Below are positions 1-6,034 of a stretch of 9,685 nucleotides of DNA, piece by piece. How positions within the stretch are numbered: the stretch's first letter is position 1; each line of letters begins with the position of its first letter. A program made the translations under genes and the position numbers. The notes beneath the pieces were generated by a model. That model made no database searches. It saw nothing but the letters and a program-made list of their open reading frames with translations, and had not been told where the DNA came from. This DNA is from Bacteroidaceae bacterium (GTDB lineage: Bacteria > Bacteroidota > Bacteroidia > Bacteroidales > Bacteroidaceae). The stretch covers positions 1 through 9,685 of the forward strand of contig CAADWS010000187.1 of assembly GCA_900752815.1 (NCBI GenBank). Reading direction: 5' to 3'.

Positions 1-65
1 CCGCCGCTGCCGGCCGCAAATGAAAATTAGGAAGGTTGCACCCCTGTATTTTTCACGGAAAAACG

Positions 66-73
66 TACTTTTG
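66..73 (+). promoter_or_regulatory. Bacteroidetes-type -7 promoter box for the first GH92 gene
   Basis: TACTTTTG matches the Bacteroidetes -7 consensus TAnnTTTG exactly. No good -33 TTTG/TTG box is visible at the usual spacing; the nearest TTG, at 36-38, is too far upstream. Transcription would start near 78-80, giving a 5' UTR of about 45 bases to the ATG at 124. The final G of the box is also the first base of an in-frame GTG at 73, which argues that this GTG is not the true start. Confidence 0.7.
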
Positions 74-123
74 TGAAAATATATTCCTGTACACCGTTTT
101 TTTACGAAAGACACAAGAGGTTT

Positions 124-2403
124 ATGATACACGCGAAACCGTTTTTTTCCGCTATCGGCCGCACGCTGGCCGCAGTGCTGTTGGTGGGCCTGCTGCCTGC
201 TCCGCGGGCGGCGGCACAGTTGTCGCCGGTCGACTATGTGCATCCCTTTGTGGGTACCACCAATTATGGCACGACCAATCCCGGGGCCGTCTGCCCCAAC
301 GGACTGATGAGCGCCGTGCCGTTCAACGTGATGGGGTCGGACCAGAACCGCTATGACAAGGACAAGCGCTGGTGGTCGACGCCCTATGAAATCAACAATG
401 TTTACTTCACCGGCTATTCCCACGTCAACCTCAGCGGCGTGGGCTGTCCCGAGCTCGGCTCGCTGCTGCTCATGCCCACCATGGGCGACACGCTCTGCGT
501 CGACTTCCGCAGCTACGGTTCCACTTATACCGACGAGAAAGCCTCGCCCGGCTATTATTCGAACCGCCTCACGCGTTACGGCATCCTGACGGAGGTGACG
601 GCTACGCCGCGAACGGCCCTGCACCGTTACACCTTCCCCAAGGGCCGTGCCCACGTGCTGCTGAATTTGGGCGAGGGCCTGACCAACGAGACGGGTGCCA
701 CCGTGCGTCGCAGCGGCCCGGGCGAGGTGGAGGGCGTCAAGCTGATGGGCACCTTCTGCTACGACGCGCGCCAGGCCGTCTTCCCGCTCTATTTCGTGGT
801 GCGCGTCAACAAGCCCGGCCTCACCGCCGGCTACTGGAAATTCCAGCGGCCCAAAGGTGTGGAGGCTGTCTGGGACCGTGACGACAACCGCTACAAAATC
901 TACACGAAATACAGCAAGGAACTTTCGGGCGACGACATCGGGGCCTGGTTCTCCTTCGACACCCGCGAGGGCGAAACGGTGGAGGTGCAGGTGGGCGTCT
1001 CCTTCGTGAGCATCGCCAATGCCCGCGCCAATCTGGAGGCCGAGCAGGGCGGACGCCATTTCGACGAACTGCATTCCCAGGCCCGTGCCGAATGGGACCG
1101 CCTGCTCTCGCGCATCCGTGTGGAAGGCGGCACCGAGGAGCAGAAGGGCGTCTTCTACACGGCCCTCTACCATGCCCTCATCCACCCCAACCTGTTGCAG
1201 GACGTCAACGGCGAATATCCCGCCATGGAGAGCGACAGCGTGGGCCGCACGCAGCGCGACCGCTACACGGTCTTTTCCCTGTGGGACACGTATCGCAATG
1301 TGCACCAGCTCCTCACACTCGTCTATCCCGAGCGGCAGATGGACATGGCGCGCTCCATGGTCGACATGTACCGCGAGGGCGGATGGCTGCCCAAGTGGGA
1401 ACTCTATGGGCGGGAGACTTTCACGATGGAGGGCGACCCGGCCATTCCCGTGCTGGTGGATACCTGGATGAAGGGGCTGCGCGACTTCGACATCGAGACG
1501 GCCTATGCCGCCATGAAGAAGGGAGCCGTGACGCCGGGGCCCGACAATCCGCTGCGGCCCGACAATGACGACTATCTGGGCAAGGGCTACGTGCCCCTGC
1601 GCGAACCTTTCGACAACTCCGTGAGCCATGCCCTCGAATACTACGTGGCCGACCATGCCCTCTCCACGCTGGCCGATGCGCTGGGCAAGAAGGACGACGC
1701 GGGGCTCTTCCGGCAGCGCTCGCTGGGCTACCGCCACTATTTCTGTCCCGAATACGGCATTCTCCGCCCCAAGCTCCCCGACGGTTCGTTTCTCACCCCC
1801 TTCCGTCCCGAGCAGGGCGCCAACTTCGAGCCGTGCCCGGGATTTCATGAAGGCAGCGCCTGGAACTACACCTTCTTCGTGCCCCACGACGTGAAGGGGC
1901 TGGCCCGCCTCATGGGCGGCGAAAAGGCCTTCGTCAGCCGGCTGCAAAGCGTTTTCGACAAAGGCTACTACGACCCGGCCAACGAGCCCGACATCGCCTA
2001 TCCCTATCTCTTCTCCTACTTCAAGGGCGAGGAATGGCGCACCCAGCGGCTCACCCGCGATCTGCTGGCCAAGCATTTCTCCACCCAACCCCACGGCATT
2101 CCGGGCAATGACGACACGGGCACCATGTCGGCCTGGGCACTCTTCTCGATGATGGGCTTCTATCCCGACTGTCCCGGCGTGCCCGAATACACCTTTACGG
2201 CCCCGGTGTTCGACCGCGTGATTATCCGTCTCGACCCCCGCTACTGTTACGGCCGGCAACAACTGGTCATCGAAGCCGACAACGCTTCCGACCCGCAGGC
2301 CTACATCCGTTCCATCCGTGTGGGCGGCAAGAAGCACCGCGGCTTCCGCATCCGCCACGACGAGCTGGTGAAGGCCGGCACCGTGCGGATGGAACTGCGC
2401 TGA
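124..2403 (+). CDS. Secreted GH92 family alpha-mannosidase
   Basis: Predicted exo-acting alpha-mannosidase of glycoside hydrolase family 92 (calcium-dependent, inverting), exported to the periplasm or cell surface; 759 aa. The start at 124 is chosen because the upstream in-frame GTG (73) lies inside the promoter box, and because MIHAKPFF begins a clean signal peptide with hydrophobic core about residues 14-27 and a likely cut after A31 (AAA|QL). No lipobox is seen. The GH92 N-terminal beta-domain begins near YVHPFVGTTNYG, and the (alpha/alpha)6 catalytic domain carries YTVFSLWDTYRNVH, HEGSAWNYTFFVPHD and GIPGNDDTGTMSAW. E576 in HEGSAWNYT aligns with the family general acid. The base region reads GNDD (N662, D663, D664) where many members have GDED, so substrate linkage may differ. 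It is distinct from the larger GH92 protein at the other end of the window. Linkage specificity cannot be read from sequence. Confidence 0.93.
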   Translation: MIHAKPFFSAIGRTLAAVLLVGLLPAPRAAAQLSPVDYVHPFVGTTNYGTTNPGAVCPNGLMSAVPFNVMGSDQNRYDKDKRWWSTPYEINNVYFTGYSHVNLSGVGCPELGSLLLMPTMGDTLCVDFRSYGSTYTDEKASPGYYSNRLTRYGILTEVTATPRTALHRYTFPKGRAHVLLNLGEGLTNETGATVRRSGPGEVEGVKLMGTFCYDARQAVFPLYFVVRVNKPGLTAGYWKFQRPKGVEAVWDRDDNRYKIYTKYSKELSGDDIGAWFSFDTREGETVEVQVGVSFVSIANARANLEAEQGGRHFDELHSQARAEWDRLLSRIRVEGGTEEQKGVFYTALYHALIHPNLLQDVNGEYPAMESDSVGRTQRDRYTVFSLWDTYRNVHQLLTLVYPERQMDMARSMVDMYREGGWLPKWELYGRETFTMEGDPAIPVLVDTWMKGLRDFDIETAYAAMKKGAVTPGPDNPLRPDNDDYLGKGYVPLREPFDNSVSHALEYYVADHALSTLADALGKKDDAGLFRQRSLGYRHYFCPEYGILRPKLPDGSFLTPFRPEQGANFEPCPGFHEGSAWNYTFFVPHDVKGLARLMGGEKAFVSRLQSVFDKGYYDPANEPDIAYPYLFSYFKGEEWRTQRLTRDLLAKHFSTQPHGIPGNDDTGTMSAWALFSMMGFYPDCPGVPEYTFTAPVFDRVIIRLDPRYCYGRQQLVIEADNASDPQAYIRSIRVGGKKHRGFRIRHDELVKAGTVRMELR

Positions 2404-2418
2404 CGCTCCTGCTCGCCG

Positions 2419-2447
2419 CTTCCGCCGGCACCGCCTGCCGCCGGAAG
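2419..2447 (+). terminator. Strong hairpin just after the GH92 stop
   Basis: Sixteen bases after the stop codon, CTTCCG pairs with CGGAAG and, inside one C/C mismatch, CGGCA pairs with TGCCG around the loop CCGCC. There is no U-tract, so it may be a transcript 3'-end stabiliser or part of a non-canonical terminator with the next hairpin. Confidence 0.4.
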
Positions 2448-2471
2448 TCCGGCACATCTCCTTTCCCGTTC

Positions 2472-2504
2472 TTCCCGCCGGCAGCAAAGCGCTGCCGGCG
2501 GGAA
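2472..2504 (+). terminator. Perfect 14-bp GC hairpin downstream of the GH92 gene
   Basis: CCCGCCGGCAGC (2474-2485) and GCTGCCGGCGGG (2491-2502) are perfectly complementary around the loop AAAGC, and flanking TT/AA pairs extend the stem to 14 bp. The stem is followed by A-rich rather than T-rich sequence on the plus strand, so intrinsic termination is uncertain. It is still the likely 3' boundary of the GH92 transcript. Confidence 0.5.
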
Positions 2505-2520
2505 AAATCTGGTAAAAAAA

Positions 2521-2604
2521 ACACTCAGTACTTTCGTAAAAACAGTCAGTACTTTAGAAATTTCTGTCAGTACTTTAGAAAAAACACTCAGTACTTTTGT
2601 TTTT
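2521..2604 (+). repeat. Four tandem copies of a 21-bp repeat, core TCAGTACTTT
   Basis: The 10-base core TCAGTACTTT starts at 2525, 2546, 2567 and 2588, an exact 21-base period (two helical turns). Flanks vary slightly: each core is preceded by ACAC, ACAG or TCTG and followed by [CAT]G plus an A- or T-rich run. The core contains the palindrome AGTACT. The same core recurs at 9652-9661 and, inverted, at 9672-9681. The last unit contains TACTTTTG (2592-2599), a perfect -7 promoter box; the other three differ from it at one base. It is too short and spacer-free to be CRISPR. Regular phasing suggests protein binding sites or a degenerate promoter array, but function is unknown. Confidence 0.85.
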
Positions 2605-2803
2605 CTCCATCCTTCTTCCCTGGGGAACGGGCCGGTTGCAGGGCGAAAAGCAGGGCGGGAGCAGAAGGCGGGCGGACCGTTTGCCGTCCTGTGCCGGTGC
2701 CGGAGCCGCATTTCCCGGCCGCCGGCGGTCCTTTTCCCTCTGTTTTTTTGTACCCTTTTTCATTTTCCTTTGAAAAAAAACTTTATAATCAAGTAAAAAA
2801 ACG
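2605..2803. other. Gene-free GC-rich stretch with a weak terminator-like structure
   Basis: No credible ORF is seen on either strand. GGACCG (2674-2679) can pair with CGGTCC (2726-2731) around a large GC-rich interior, followed by a T-rich tail (2732-2749). This could end a short RNA started from the promoter-like last 21-bp unit (2592-2599), but evidence is weak. The final 50 bases turn A/T-rich approaching the promoter at 2804. Confidence 0.3.
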
Positions 2804-2811
2804 TACTTTTG
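2804..2811 (+). promoter_or_regulatory. -7 promoter box for the carA leader
   Basis: TACTTTTG is an exact match to TAnnTTTG in an A-rich context (AAAAAAACG just upstream). TTTA at 2782-2785, 18 bases upstream, is a poor but correctly placed candidate for the -33 element. Transcription would begin near 2815-2819 and run through the leader toward carA. No convincing promoter is seen between the leader terminator and carA. Confidence 0.7.
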
Positions 2812-2862
2812 CAGATGATAAACCCCCTACCTGTCGGGGCTGACGGCAACAGACTTCGCCAG

Positions 2863-2901
2863 ATGCGGACCGTGTGGCCGGAAAGCCTTGCCCAACAATG
2901 A
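2863..2901 (+). CDS. Possible 12-aa leader ORF (sORF1)
   Basis: This ORF encodes MRTVWPESLAQQ. An in-frame ATG at 2815 would lengthen it to 28 aa, but that codon lies at or near the predicted transcription start. Its stop TGA overlaps the start of the next small ORF as ATGA, a layout typical of translational coupling. The 5' strand of the long-range leader helix (2849-2866) extends into its start. No clear Shine-Dalgarno is seen. Function, if translated, would be to deliver ribosomes to sORF2. Confidence 0.25.
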   Translation: MRTVWPESLAQQ

Positions 2902-2924
2902 AGCGACGACCATGCAGAAGATGA
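2898..2924 (+). CDS. Arginine-rich 8-aa candidate leader peptide MKRRPCRR (sORF2)
   Basis: Four of eight codons are arginine, and all are CGA or AGA (CGA CGA ... AGA AGA), whereas neighbouring genes by eye use mostly CGC and CGT. Start and stop overlap sORF1 and sORF3 as ATGA on both sides. Arginine-codon runs in a peptide ahead of a terminator are the hallmark of ribosome-mediated attenuation. CarA makes carbamoyl phosphate for arginine and pyrimidines, so an arginine sensor fits the context. Translation is not demonstrated, and a chance ORF of this length is possible. Confidence 0.45.
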   Translation: MKRRPCRR

Positions 2925-3022
2925 CGAATTGTGCCTCTTTGTCTCCTCAGCGCCATGAGAACGTAAGATTGCAGGATGCAGTTTACGCATGCTGGTTCGT
3001 CTGTATTTGTTACGGAGATTGA
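2921..3022 (+). CDS. 33-aa cysteine-containing candidate leader peptide (sORF3)
   Basis: This ORF starts MTNCASLSPQRHENV and ends VYACWFVCICYGD. An alternative ATG at 2912 adds three residues. Its start overlaps the stop of sORF2 (ATGA). Its stop codon TGA (3020-3022) lies two bases before the 5' arm of the terminator stem, so a terminating ribosome would cover that arm. The C-terminal 13 residues hold three cysteines, a tryptophan and a hydrophobic run, which could matter for nascent-chain or codon-dependent pausing. The 3' strand of the long-range leader helix (2987-3004) is within it, so translation would open that helix. Confidence 0.4.
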   Translation: MTNCASLSPQRHENVRLQDAVYACWFVCICYGD

Positions 3023-3024
3023 AG

Positions 3025-3051
3025 CCTATCCCGTTTGGGTAGGTTTTTTTT
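3025..3051 (+). terminator. Intrinsic terminator ahead of carA (attenuator terminator)
   Basis: CCTATCCC pairs with GGGTAGG (one bulged T) around the loop GTTT and is followed by eight T residues. This is a canonical Rho-independent terminator placed 75 bases before the carA start. Its 3' arm GGTAGG can alternatively pair with CCTACC at 2826-2831. Confidence 0.88.
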
Positions 3052-3126
3052 GTATCTGTGCCGCTACGGCGGGCGGTGCGGGAGCCTTTGGGAGGGCAGG
3101 GGCCGACGAAATCAGAATAACAAGAA

Positions 3127-4287
3127 ATGTCAAAACAAATAGAAGCTATGGAATTAAGGTCATGTTCTTTGATTCTCAGTGACGGTAGTGTGTTTCCCGG
3201 CCAGTCCTTCGGATATGAGGCCGATACCGTAGGCGAGATTGTGTTCAACACGGCGATGGTGGGCTATCCCGAAAGCCTTACCGACCCCTCTTATGCCGGT
3301 CAGATTCTGGTGTTCACCTTTCCCCTCATCGGCAACTACGGTGTGCCGCCCTTTACGTTCCGCGAGAACGGCCTGCCCGACTTCATGGAAGGCGACCGCA
3401 TCTTTACGCAAGCCATTGTCGTGAGCGACTATTGCGAGAAATACAGCCACTGGAATGCGGTGGAGAGTCTCAGCACCTGGCTCAAGCGTGAGAAAGTGCC
3501 TGGAATCACCGGTGTCGATACCCGCCGTCTGACCAAAATCCTCCGTGAAAACGGTGTGATGATGGGTCGCATCGTCTTTGGCGATACTGCCGGAGTGAAG
3601 GTGGACGCTTCGGAAATGGACTACAGCGGAACCAATTACGTAGATTTGGTAAGCTGCAAGGAAATCATCCTGTATAAGCCCGACGGCACCGCCGTGAAGC
3701 AGCCTGCCGAGGGTCCCGTAAACCTGCCCAAGGCCGAGGCCAAGCGCATCCTTCTGCTCGATTGCGGCGTGAAGGCCAACATCATCCGCAGCCTCATCGA
3801 CCGCGGAGTCGAAGTGCTGAGAGTGCCCTGGAACTACGACTTCAACCAGCTGGAGTTTGACGGACTCTTCATTTCCAACGGTCCGGGTAATCCCGACAAC
3901 TGCAGCGTTGCCGTAGAGAACATCCGCAAGGCCATGGAAAACGAAAAACTCCCCATCTTCGGTATCTGTATGGGCAACCAGCTCCTGGCCAAGGCCGGCG
4001 GTGCCAAGGTGTATAAACTCAAGTATGGCCACCGCAGCCACAACCAGCCCGTCCGGGTGGTAGGCACCAACCGTTGCTACGTCACCAGCCAGAACCACGG
4101 TTTTGCTGTTGACAACAATACGCTCGGCGACAATTGGGAGCCTTTCTTCCTCAACATGAACGACGGCTCGAACGAAGGTATTCGTCACAAGACGAATCCC
4201 TGGTTCTCCGTGCAGTTCCATCCCGAGGCCACTTCCGGTCCCACTGACACGGGCTTCCTCTTCGACCATTTCCTTGGAATGCTTTAA
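3127..4287 (+). CDS. carA: Carbamoyl-phosphate synthase small (glutaminase) subunit
   Basis: Hydrolyses glutamine and channels ammonia to CarB for carbamoyl phosphate, the shared precursor of arginine and pyrimidines; cytoplasmic, acting as a CarA-CarB complex. At 386 aa it has normal length. The CPSase small-subunit N-domain covers about residues 9-145 (FNTAMVGYPESLTDPSYAGQ, GNYGVPPF, GVDTRRLTKILRENG). The class I glutamine amidotransferase domain covers about 205-386, with nucleophile C281 in GICMGNQ and H365/E367 in QFHPEA. ATG at 3127 is used because of its A-rich upstream context; ATG at 3148 (MELRSC) would also give a normal family N-terminus. No carB follows: the gene ends at a terminator and guaA comes next. 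The upstream leader with a terminator suggests attenuation control. Confidence 0.97.
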   Translation: MSKQIEAMELRSCSLILSDGSVFPGQSFGYEADTVGEIVFNTAMVGYPESLTDPSYAGQILVFTFPLIGNYGVPPFTFRENGLPDFMEGDRIFTQAIVVSDYCEKYSHWNAVESLSTWLKREKVPGITGVDTRRLTKILRENGVMMGRIVFGDTAGVKVDASEMDYSGTNYVDLVSCKEIILYKPDGTAVKQPAEGPVNLPKAEAKRILLLDCGVKANIIRSLIDRGVEVLRVPWNYDFNQLEFDGLFISNGPGNPDNCSVAVENIRKAMENEKLPIFGICMGNQLLAKAGGAKVYKLKYGHRSHNQPVRVVGTNRCYVTSQNHGFAVDNNTLGDNWEPFFLNMNDGSNEGIRHKTNPWFSVQFHPEATSGPTDTGFLFDHFLGML

Positions 4288-4289
4288 AG

Positions 4290-4330
4290 GGTTGCACGCC
4301 GTCAGAAACCCGACGGCGTGCCCTTTCTTT
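4290..4330 (+). terminator. Intrinsic terminator after carA
   Basis: GCACGCCGTC (4294-4303) pairs perfectly with GACGGCGTGC (4312-4321), extended by GG/CC across a TT bulge, and is followed by TTTCTTTT. It begins a few bases after the carA stop, so carA is a single-gene unit here and guaA is transcribed separately. Confidence 0.85.
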
Positions 4331-4347
4331 TAGGACAGCGAGAATGT

Positions 4348-4355
4348 TATCTTTT
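4348..4355 (+). promoter_or_regulatory. Candidate guaA promoter box
   Basis: TATCTTTT matches TAnnTTTG at seven of eight positions, lies between the carA terminator and guaA, and is 29 bases before the guaA ATG. No clear -33 element is visible. A promoter must exist in this gap because carA ends in a strong terminator. Confidence 0.4.
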
Positions 4356-4384
4356 TTTTCGTAATAGCACGTAGAAAAAAATAT

Positions 4385-5908
4385 ATGCAGGAAAAAATCA
4401 TTATCCTGGACTTCGGCTCACAGACCACGCAACTCATCGGGCGCAGGGTCCGTGAGTTGAATATGTATTGTGAGATAGTCCCTTACAATAAGTTTCCGGC
4501 CGACGATCCTTCCGTCATCGGTGTCATCCTTTCGGGCAGTCCCTTCTCGGTGTATGACGAGAAGGCCTTCCGCACCGACCTTTCAGTCCTCCGTGGCAAG
4601 TATCCCCTGCTGGGCATCTGCTATGGCGCCCAGTTCATGGCCTACAGCGGCGGCGGCAAGGTGGAGCCGGCCAACAGCCGCGAGTATGGCCGGGCACATC
4701 TGGAAAGCGTCGATGCCGACAGTCCGCTGCTCAAGGGCGTGGCACCCGGTTCGCAGGTGTGGATGAGCCACGGCGACACCATTACGGCCATCCCCGACGA
4801 TTTTGAGGTGATTGCCTCTACCGACAAGGTGAAGGTGGCCGCCTATCAGTGTCTGGAAGAGCGGGTGTGGGGCGTGCAGTTCCATCCCGAGGTGTTCCAT
4901 TCGCTCGACGGCCGGCAGATTCTGAAAAATTTCGTAGTCGACATCTGTGGCGGACGGCAGGACTGGACCGCCGACTCGTTTATCGAAACCACGGTGAAGG
5001 AGCTGAAGGAACAGCTGGGCGACGACCAGGTTATCCTCGGACTGAGCGGCGGAGTCGATTCGTCGGTGGCAGCCGTTCTGCTCAACCGCGCCATCGGCCG
5101 CAACCTGACCTGTATCTTCGTGGACCACGGCATGCTCCGCAAGAACGAGTTTGCCAACGTGATGAAGGATTACGAGTGTCTGGGCCTGAACGTACGCGGT
5201 GTGGATGCAAGCCAGAAATTCCTTGGCGAGCTGGCCGGCGTGACCGACCCCGAGCAGAAGCGCAAGATTATCGGCAAGGGCTTCATCGACGTGTTTGAAC
5301 AGGAGGCACGCAAGGTGGAGAATGCCAAATGGCTGGCACAGGGCACCATCTATCCCGACTGCATCGAGTCGCTCTCCATCACCGGCTCCGTCATCAAGAG
5401 CCATCACAATGTGGGCGGCCTGCCCGAGAAGATGAACCTCCGCCTGTGCGAACCCCTGCGCCTGCTCTTCAAGGACGAAGTGCGCGAGGTGGGCCGTGCG
5501 CTGGGCATGCCCGAACATCTGGTGTCGCGCCATCCCTTCCCCGGACCCGGCCTGGCCGTGCGCATCCTGGGCGAGGTGACGGCCGAGAAGGTGCGCGTGC
5601 TGCAGGATGCCGACGACATCTTCATCCAGGCTTTGCGCGACTGGGGACTGTATGACCAGGTGTGGCAGGCCGGCGTCATCCTGCTGCCAGTGCAGAGTGT
5701 GGGCGTCATGGGCGACGAGCGCACCTATGAGCGGGCCGTGACGCTGCGGGCCGTGACCAGCACCGACGCCATGACGGCCGACTGGGCGCATCTGCCTTAC
5801 GAATTCATGGCCAAAGTGTCCAATGATATCATCAACAAGGTGAAGGGTGTCAACCGCGTATGCTACGACATCTCCTCAAAACCGCCTGCCACGATTGAGT
5901 GGGAATAA
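4385..5908 (+). CDS. guaA: GMP synthase (glutamine-hydrolysing)
   Basis: Converts XMP to GMP with ATP and glutamine, the last step of de novo guanine nucleotide synthesis; cytoplasmic. The 507 aa match the usual single-chain enzyme. The N-terminal class I amidotransferase domain (about 1-190) has C79 in GICYGAQ and H167/E169 in QFHPEV. The ATP-pyrophosphatase domain has the PP-loop SGGVDSS at 221-227. The C-terminal dimerisation domain includes [17 protein letters not shown] and ends [13 protein letters not shown]. The start at 4385 gives the standard [13 protein letters not shown] opening with an A/T-rich upstream. It is a single-gene unit between two terminators and lies next to another glutamine amidotransferase, carA. 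Confidence 0.98.
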   Translation: MQEKIIILDFGSQTTQLIGRRVRELNMYCEIVPYNKFPADDPSVIGVILSGSPFSVYDEKAFRTDLSVLRGKYPLLGICYGAQFMAYSGGGKVEPANSREYGRAHLESVDADSPLLKGVAPGSQVWMSHGDTITAIPDDFEVIASTDKVKVAAYQCLEERVWGVQFHPEVFHSLDGRQILKNFVVDICGGRQDWTADSFIETTVKELKEQLGDDQVILGLSGGVDSSVAAVLLNRAIGRNLTCIFVDHGMLRKNEFANVMKDYECLGLNVRGVDASQKFLGELAGVTDPEQKRKIIGKGFIDVFEQEARKVENAKWLAQGTIYPDCIESLSITGSVIKSHHNVGGLPEKMNLRLCEPLRLLFKDEVREVGRALGMPEHLVSRHPFPGPGLAVRILGEVTAEKVRVLQDADDIFIQALRDWGLYDQVWQAGVILLPVQSVGVMGDERTYERAVTLRAVTSTDAMTADWAHLPYEFMAKVSNDIINKVKGVNRVCYDISSKPPATIEWE

Positions 5909-5940
5909 CAACAGGATTCCCGCCCAGGTGCTAATATATT

Positions 5941-5981
5941 AAAGGAGGTTGTCCCAGCAGAAACGGGGCAGTCTCCTTTTT
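5941..5981 (+). terminator. Intrinsic terminator after guaA
   Basis: AAAGGAGGTTGTCCC pairs with GGGGCAGTCTCCTTT (15 pairs including three G-U wobbles) around the 9-base loop AGCAGAAAC and is followed by TTGTT. On the minus strand the wobbles become A/C mismatches, so it would be a weaker terminator for the converging GH92 gene. Confidence 0.85.
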
Positions 5982-5985
5982 GTTG

Positions 5986-6003
5986 GGCGGAATGCCATCC
6001 GCC
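5986..6003 (-). terminator. Small hairpin downstream of the minus-strand GH92 gene
   Basis: GGCGGA pairs with TCCGCC around a 6-base loop, about 30 bases past the stop of the leftward GH92 gene. No T-run follows on the minus strand, so it is at most part of a weak or non-canonical termination region shared with the guaA terminator. Confidence 0.3.
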
Positions 6004-6034
6004 ATCCGCCTTGGCTCCCTTTCACAGGGGGCGG

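Larger units (their letters stand above)
2815..3051 (+). promoter_or_regulatory. Structured carA leader, candidate transcription attenuator
   Basis: This roughly 235-base transcript segment lies between a clear promoter and a clear intrinsic terminator, all upstream of carA. It holds three chained small ORFs (listed separately). A long-range helix is visible: ACAGAC (2849-2854) with GTCTGT (2999-3004), and CCAGATGC (2859-2866) with GCAT-G-CTGG (2987-2995, one bulge). Outside it, CCTACC (2826-2831) can pair with GGTAGG of the terminator 3' arm (3038-3043), a nested antiterminator option. Local hairpins include CCCC/GGGG (2823-2826/2836-2839) and CGTAA/TTACG (2962-2966/2983-2987). I infer control of carA by premature termination. 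The alternative is an independent small RNA, for example of the 6S type, with carA driven by a promoter I do not recognise. Confidence 0.55.

Noticed and set aside
73..123. GTG at 73 as the start of the first GH92 gene
   Set aside because: The codon begins with the last base of the TACTTTTG promoter box, so it would precede the transcription start; the ATG at 124 gives a clean signal peptide.
2521..2604. CRISPR array
   Set aside because: Units are 21 bp and contiguous with no unique spacers, and no cas genes are present.
2301..2711. 136-aa minus-strand frame with a KVLSVFT-like 7-residue repeat
   Set aside because: The peptide repeat is only the translation of the 21-bp DNA repeat (21 = 7 codons), and the frame overlaps the end of the GH92 gene.
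2811..3051. tmRNA, SRP RNA or RNase P RNA as the identity of the leader
   Set aside because: The hallmark conserved blocks of these RNAs are not visible. A 6S-like rod is not excluded, but the apical stem is short and the small ORFs plus carA context favour an attenuator.
2976..3182. 68-aa plus-strand frame reading through the leader terminator
   Set aside because: It runs across the terminator stem and T-tract and into the carA start in another frame, with no supporting start context.
3160..4269. Long minus-strand open frame (369 aa) opposite carA
   Set aside because: Antisense shadow of a well-identified gene in GC-rich codon usage; composition is low-complexity in V, G, A and H and no family motif is seen.
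4583..5791. Long minus-strand open frame (402 aa) opposite guaA
   Set aside because: Antisense shadow of guaA; His/Ala/Gly-rich sequence with no domain signature.
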